Part shown: piece after piece, positions 58,527 through 64,000 of the stretch | Layout: every line of letters begins with the position of its first letter | Position numbering within the stretch: position 1 is the stretch's first letter | Source: Melastoma dodecandrum | Lineage: Eukaryota; Streptophyta; Magnoliopsida; Myrtales; Melastomataceae | Length of the DNA stretch: 64,000 nt | Direction: 5' to 3' | Assembly: GCA_029817715.1 (NCBI GenBank) | Contig: JARUPY010000088.1 | Coordinates: 1,240,001-1,304,000, forward strand | Program-made: the position numbers and the translations under genes | The notes under the pieces: model-generated | The model's input: the letters and a program-made list of their open reading frames with translations, nothing else | The model's database searches: none | What the model was told of the DNA's origin: nothing

Positions 58527-58861
58527 TTAATATTATTATTCAGGGGGTGGGGACAGTAAAGCAAGAAGAAGGAAATAATTTAGAAAAAAGATTAAACAAA
58601 TATTTAAATTCAATCTATCATCGTTCTTTCCACGCCACGGACAGCATCACCATCAGCAAGACAACAATGTAAACACAACCCTGCAAGAAATTCCCTCTGC
58701 CTGCCTCGTTACTTCCAACAGACCAACCCCCCCAACCCCCACAAAATAACTTCCCCACCTTCCTCAATCCTCAGCCTTTCCTCCTGCTCACTCCCCCCCC
58801 CCCCACCCCCGATTCATATGTCTTATTATTATTAATCACCAGATTGGAGGAAAAAAAGAAG
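57634..58861. other. Intergenic between AGO1 and the glycosyltransferase
   Basis: Holds the AGO1 3' UTR, T/A-rich spacer, a (TTC)n microsatellite at 58497-58524 and a C-rich run near 58791-58810. No gene is visible. Confidence 0.5.
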
Positions 58862-60358
58862 ATGGTGGGTTTGGATTCTAACGATCACGCAGCTACAGAT
58901 GCCGCCGGGATTCATCGCTCGTTTGGCCGACAACTGCTGCTACGTAAATGCAGCCTCAAGGTAGCGGTACTGATCGTCGCGGTGGCCGTGCCTTGCGTCT
59001 ACTATTACCTGTCCATCGGCCGCTTCTCCTCCCTCCCCTGGTCCTACTCCGTCGACGATGTCAACCTCTCCGAGGTCCGTTACCTGCCTTTTCTCTCCTC
59101 GGTCTCTCCCGCTTTTGTTTACAGGTGTATCTTCCCTTGGACCGTTATAACTGAAAGTTGACTTGAATTGGGTCCGACCAGTGGCCTTCCGAGCGGTACA
59201 AAAAGGCGTAGTTCAGATTCTTATCGCCGTCGGTCCGACCGGAATCTTGTCCTTATAAGATAAAAAGAAGCGTTGTGTCTTGGATTTCTGATACAGGGGG
59301 CCGGAAAGGCGAGGTTGGGGGTGTTGCTGGAAGCCGCGGCCATGGAGGACAAGACGGTGATCCTGACGACTTTAAATGACGCATGGGCTGAGCCCAACTC
59401 CATGTTAGACCTCTTCCTCGAGAGCTTTAGGATAGGCAACGGGACTCGCAAGCTGTTGAGGCATCTGGTCGTGATAACGCTCGACGACAAGGCCCAGTCG
59501 AGGTGCACGGAGGTGCATGCTTTTTGTTACCCGCTCAAGAGCAGACGGATCGATTTCTCCAGCAGGGCCAAGTTCATGTCCACCGACTACCTCCACATGA
59601 TGTGGCACAGGATTGATTTACTCCGGCTCATCCTTCAAATGGGATACAACTTTGTCTTCACGGTAATCGGAACTCGCTTCCATGTTTTATCTCGACATTA
59701 CGACCGCAACTATTAACTGGATCACTTGAAGGATTGCAGGACACAGACATCATGTGGTTGCGAGATCCCTTCCCGCGGTTCTACACAGACGCGGACTTCC
59801 AAATCGCCTGCGATTCCTTCAACGGGAACCCCACGGACATGGAAAACCGCCCTAATGGTGGCTTCAATTACGTAAGGTCGAACAACAGAACCGTAGAATT
59901 CTACAAGTTCTGGTATGAATCGAGGACCCTTCACCCAAAACAACATGACCAAGGCGTCCTTGACCTCATCAAGCATGACCCCTTCATCACCAAGACGGGA
60001 CTCCAGATGAAGTTCCTCGACACGGCCTTCTTCGGCGGGTTCTGTCAGCCTGCCAGGGACCTGAACTTAGCGTGCACGATGCACGCTAACTGTTGCATCG
60101 GCCTGGAGAACAAAATCAACGACCTCTCGATCTTGCTTGACGACTGGAGGAAGTATACCTCGCTGCCTCCAAACGAGACTGCATCGGCATCCTGGACAGT
60201 TCCACAAGACTGCAGGTAAGGGGCAAACTATCCCCATGCATTTACGATCTTCAAGGAAGTTCCAGTCCATCACATCCGCAAACTTGGCATTCTGTTTCAG
60301 GGGTTCGATCGAGCGGGGCGGAGTGCCCAAACACCACGACCAGGAGAAGAAACCTTGA
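58862..60358 (+). CDS. Nucleotide-diphospho-sugar transferase (At4g15970-like)
   Basis: Probable Golgi type II membrane glycosyltransferase of the plant Nucleotid_trans family (PF03407), which includes cell-wall and arabinogalactan enzymes; substrate unknown. Four exons, 58862-59074, 59297-59662, 59740-60215 and 60301-60358, give 370 residues. A short basic N-tail precedes a signal anchor (KVAVLIVAVAVPCVYYYLSI, about 33-52). The lumenal domain contains MEDKTVILTTLNDAWA, FMSTDYLHMMWHRIDLL, the DTD metal-binding motif at 194-196 with IMWLRDPFPRF, NGGFNYVRSNNRT and HDQGVLDLIKHD. The ATG at 58862 is the first in frame with the anchor. It is a complete, normal-length family member. Confidence 0.9.
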
Positions 60359-60716
60359 TTGGCTTCTGCCGTGCTACATACAGGGGAAGAAGCCTGTCAT
60401 ATGACCAACAGTCCGAAATCGACAAGAGAATGAATGACTTGATATCTTTTTTTTAATAGATTTGATTGTTGGTGGTTAGATTTGTTTCTAACACCGACCT
60501 AAATTTGCTTTGCAAGAAAACTTGTTCATAAGTTTGGGCAACAACAACAGTAGGAAAGAAAGAAGGCCCCCATTTTTGTCGTAAAGAATTTTGCCGGGTC
60601 AAATAATTTGTAAGCAGGGCTAGCTTGACTTGTAGCCAGATGAATAATTCTGGAGATTCGGATGATTACAAGTTTACTGACATGAAACCCGATTCGTCAC
60701 GACGAGATAAGTGCGA
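60359..60716. other. Convergent 3' ends of the glycosyltransferase and the D27-like gene
   Basis: Likely 3' UTRs of the two facing genes. Nothing else is visible. Confidence 0.45.
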
Positions 60717-62199
60717 TCATGCCTTGGGACATTGCTGCATCGTTTGGGAGTCCCGAGCGACTTCCTTCCGTCGGACTGCATTAGGGCAAATCTCCAAACA
60801 AGGCTCCTTCAAGGCTGAATCCAATTCAGGTGATGGAGCAGGAACCCCGAACCGGAACTGTTGCATCACCAAAACCAGCAAAAATATGACAGGTTAGTGT
60901 AGGGACAGACATTTGGTTTGGCGATCTTCCATGCTTCGACCCCACAGAAAGAAAACGGATGCATGAACGGTACAGGCACGCAACGACTTCTGTTACCTGG
61001 CAGCTGTAGTCCTCAAAGTTAGGCTCCATGAGCAAGGGGATGCCCATGTATTCCTTAAAGAATGTCTGCAGAAATTAGAAGAGAAATCAGCAGAACCACT
61101 GGTTACTAGCTCACAATTCACATCATCATCAAACAACTCCATTGAAATTTTCTGAGGTCATCCATCAATTGCCCACTGTTTAACCAATAACCAACCTGCG
61201 TCGGAAGTTTACATGTGTTGATGCAAATCCCGACACACTTACTTTCCTCCAAGTACTTGCATCTTTCTACAAACACCTGCATAGATAAGAGCTGTCGATT
61301 GTGAAAGTTATGCCATAACCGTCTCTGCTGATTACACAGGGCCACCACAAAACAAAGCACTAGCATAGGAGAACAATAGGAAGACGCGTTTTACCCCGCT
61401 TTGGCAATGAGTTCCGTCGGGCAGATCAATAGAATTCACCATGCATCTACCCATGAGCCACTGGCAAGTGAGTGCAGTAACCCTTGCTTATTCACAAACA
61501 ATTCGAATCACAATCCATCAATCCGAGAAAACACCAAATCAACCGATTGGCAGCGTCAAATGAGCGTCGCCTCAATCAAGCAAACTGCCCAGAGGATCCA
61601 GAAACTCACCGACCATCACGGCAGCTATCTTCCCTCCCCCGATCGGTGTCACCAGCAACTTATACAGCTCCAACACCAACGGAGGGAACAAGGCCCTCAA
61701 TATCCTAACCTATCACCCATCCGTCAGAAGATTTGAACCACAACCCAATCAAATCAAATGGGATCGAACAATTCCGCGAAAGCCAGACGCACCGCAGCGT
61801 CTTTGGCATCGGCGTTGGTGCCCTTCATCATCAACCTACGAGCGACATCAATCAGGCCGTCATAACCAGGCTTGTCCGAATCCCATCCCACCTCCTGACA
61901 ATCCACACGAAATCAGACAAGCATCAATAACAACACCGAAATCCGGCCCATCCCGCTCAAGTCCTCACCTCGGCCATCTTACTCCTGAACAAACCGAGGA
62001 AGACGCCATCGACAGCGTTCGGCACGTACTCCGCCGTCGTGGCCTGAAGAGGCGGAGCAGGGACCGTATCTGGCCGACGGGAACAAGAGACGGGAGGCAC
62101 GCCGCGGGGGGGAATCAGGAGTCGTCTCGGCGGGAGTCGTTGGCGGAAGAAGGGAAGTGGAGAGATGGAAGGAAGAAGAATAACCGTCGACGGCTTCAT
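60717..62199 (-). CDS. D27-like protein (beta-carotene isomerase D27 family)
   Basis: Plastid iron-type isomerase family; D27 makes 9-cis-beta-carotene for strigolactone synthesis, and D27-like members isomerise carotenoids with other specificities. Seven exons, 62199-61969, 61891-61793, 61709-61610, 61486-61395, 61276-61196, 61065-60997 and 60857-60717, give 270 residues and close in frame. It shows a Ser/Pro/Arg-rich transit peptide, VGWDSDKPGYDGLIDVARRL, LRALFPPLVLELYKLL, ARVTALTCQWLMG and the Cys-rich DUF4033 core (ERCKYLEESKCVGICINTCK, MEPNFEDYSCQFRFG, EPCLEICPNA). The sequence is closer to what I recall of D27-LIKE1 than to Arabidopsis D27 itself. Exon 2 may start three bases earlier at an overlapping AG. 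A probable LTR of a decayed Copia element ends about 80 bases upstream. Confidence 0.88.
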
Positions 62200-62280
62200 A
62201 TCTTCTTTTGGTTCGAACTCAGAAACAAAACCTTTTTGGCCTCATTTATTGATAAATCAATGTCCCAGAATCAAATAATA

Positions 62281-62694
62281 TGAGGAGAGAACGAATAGAA
62301 GAAGAATTTCGTGATTGTTTAGGCCTTTCATCTTCCTCTCCACGATGCCTCCTCCAGCGTCGGTCTGAACCATACTGCCCTCTTAGCCACTGGCAAGCTA
62401 AGAGGGGTCGAAGTAAGAATCGAGCTTACATGGTCCAGAAATCGGACACAAGCATCTGTGTTGAAATCTCACTATTCGATTTTGTTGTTTCTTTCTCCAA
62501 AAAACCTAATAGTAATACAACAACTTATATATACATCCATTGGACCTAACCCAATACATCCATTTTAATTAATGAGCACGACCGAGCTCATCTTCAAGTG
62601 ACTTTCACTGCTTCTTCATTTACAGAGCATAGACTCTGTTCTGCTCATTCGCCTTCAATCTTGCGTACATCCATCACATCCTTCTCATTCAACA
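62281..62694 (-). repeat. Probable 3' LTR of the right-edge Copia element
   Basis: Lies between the Copia 3' end and the D27-like gene. On the plus strand it starts TGAGGAGAGAAC and ends CATTCAACA, giving a TG...CA unit of 414 bp. A purine tract GAAGAGAAGGGAC precedes it on the minus strand. It contains a TATATATAA box near 62524-62532 pointing toward the D27-like gene. The partner LTR is outside the window, so the ends are inferred. Confidence 0.55.
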
Positions 62695-64000
62695 GTCCCT
62701 TCTCTTCATACTCCCCCTTAAGATGTGCAAAAATATCTTTCATGCACATTTTGCTTCTAAGCCAAAGAAATCTGGGACTTGTAAAACTCTTGATAAAGAA
62801 GTCTGCCACCTGCAACTTTGAAACCAAGAACTGCAACTTTATCACACCCTCTTGCACCTTGTCCCGCACATAATGACAATCTATTTCTAAGTGCTTGGTT
62901 CTCTAATGGAAAACATGATTTTTAGTGATATAAATGGAAGATTGATTATCACAATGTAAGAGTACTCGCTTTTGCACTTCCACCTTGAACTCTTTAAGCA
63001 ATGCAATCAACCACACAATTTCTGTTGTTGCAACTCCCAAGGCACGATATTCAGCCTCTGCTGAACTTCTACCTACTATGACTTGTTTTTTCGTCTTCCA
63101 TGAGACAAGCGATTCACCAAAAAACACACAGTAACCAGTTAAAGATCTCCTTGTATCCGGACAAGCTCCCCAATCACCATCACAGTAAGCAACCAATTCA
63201 TTTGACAACTTTGAGCTAAAGAAGATACCCTGTCCTGGTGCTCCTTTCACATGTCTCAGAATTTGCAAAGCTGCATCAAAGTAATCTGTGGTTGGTTTTT
63301 CCATAAACCGTGACAAATTCTAGACTGAATACATCTAGTCAATGTCAAATACATCAATTGTCCAACCAACTTTCGATATGGAGTTGGATTTTGCAAAACT
63401 GCCCCATTATCTTTGGACAACTTATGCCCTGGCATAATGAGAACTAAGGCTGGCTTTGCACCCAACAAACCATGCTCTTGTATCAGCTCTAGAGCATACT
63501 TTCTCTGCGAAAGCATAATCCCAGACTTTGACCTTGCAATCTCCAGCCCCAAAAAATACTTTAAATCACCCAAATCTTTGAGCTTAAAAGAGCTGTGCAA
63601 ATACTATTTTAACTGCTCGATTTGATCTAAATCAGCATTAGCAATTACTATGTTATCAACATAAACAAGCAAGGCTATAAATTTATGACCAGATCCCTTA
63701 ACAAATAAGGAGTAATCTAACCTGGATTGAACAAAACCATACTCCTTCAATGCTAAAACAAACTTAGATTCTATTGACGAGAAGCTTGTGTAAGACCATA
63801 TAAACCCTTTTGTAGCTTACACACCATCCTCCTGGACTGTGTCTCCCCCTTAGGCTGCACAGAATAAACATCCAAACCCAACGGAATCTCCATATAAACT
63901 TTCTCCTCCAAATCACCACTCAAAAACACATTATTTATGTCCAATTGAGACAAAGACCAACCATACATGGCAGCCAAGGACAAGAAAACCCTCACAGTGG
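62695..64000 (-). pseudogene. Decayed Copia pol fragment, cut by the window end
   Basis: Pieces of reverse transcriptase and RNase H in several minus-strand frames. SLAAMYGWSLSQLDINNVFLSGDLEE lies near 63990-63900. A damaged catalytic motif VYVDN (Asn for the second Asp) lies near 63660. FKLKDLGDLKYFLGLEIARS follows, then SRFMEKPTTDYFDAALQILRHVKG, a DGDWGACPDTRRSLTGYCVFFG segment and SSAEAEYRALGVATTEIVWL. Stops interrupt it, for example TAG after EQLK near 63606 and in VFH*RTKHLE near 62902, and there is a frameshift near 63300. It is inactive. The 5' part lies to the right of the window. Confidence 0.88.

Noticed and set aside
60717..62199. Calling the gene D27 itself
   Set aside because: The Cys-rich core and flanking segments fit D27-LIKE proteins better than Arabidopsis D27 as I recall it; no tree could be built here.
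1..64000. Bacterial operon, phage, CRISPR array or organellar insertion
   Set aside because: No direct-repeat/spacer array, no prokaryotic gene clusters and no chloroplast or mitochondrial genes were seen. All recognisable genes are plant nuclear.

Overview
This is plant nuclear DNA, most likely from a eudicot. It has intron-rich genes with GT-AG and some GC-AG introns, plastid-targeted proteins (a TOC159-type preprotein receptor, LPA1, a D27-like protein), an IDD zinc-finger factor, a PLS-class PPR protein, an AGO1-class Argonaute and several Ty1/copia elements. The species cannot be named from the window. No operon, phage, CRISPR array or organellar sequence was seen. Exons were built by hand from splice signals, protein-family homology and reading-frame arithmetic; every multi-exon model given as a gene closes in frame.

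Layout. 1-5.8 kb: an IDD C2H2 transcription factor (minus) between unannotated flanks. 5.8-11.9 kb: a nested insertion, a complete young-looking Copia element (5893-11419) inside a small non-coding TRIM element (5823-11911). 12.5-15.6 kb: a phi-class GST (plus), an intronless PPR gene (minus) and tRNA-Gly(CCC) (minus). 16.3-17.9 kb: a desiccation-related ferritin-like gene and a scrap of a lost second copy. 18.0-38.7 kb: a dense block of LPA1, TSPO, TOC159 (minus), a 27-exon FHA/AAA ATPase, NOP16 and an NLA/BAH1-like SPX-RING pseudogene (minus). 39.6-48.6 kb: a second, damaged Copia element on the minus strand with 1.7-kb LTRs, arranged LTR-internal-LTR-partial internal. 48.9-49.8 kb: a direct duplication carrying an (AT)n palindrome. 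52.0-57.6 kb: an AGO1-class Argonaute with a predicted miR168 site. 58.9-60.4 kb: a Golgi-type glycosyltransferase. 60.7-62.2 kb: a D27-like gene (minus). 62.3-64.0 kb: the 3' half of a decayed Copia element that runs off the window; its probable LTR lies just upstream of the D27-like gene.

How the genes relate. The set GSTF, LPA1, TOC159, AAA ATPase, NOP16, NLA resembles, from memory of Arabidopsis locus numbers, the block around At1g02860-At1g02930 and its duplicate around At4g02480-At4g02520. It therefore looks like an old conserved neighbourhood in which the NLA position has died. The genes are otherwise independent: photosystem II assembly (LPA1), plastid import (TOC159), ribosome biogenesis (NOP16), small-RNA silencing (AGO1) and stress functions (GSTF, TSPO, desiccation protein). 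The most unusual points are the nested insertion, an excess of GC-AG introns (six inferred, four in one gene), the NLA-like pseudogene and the LTR next to the D27-like gene. I found nothing I would call a previously undescribed system.
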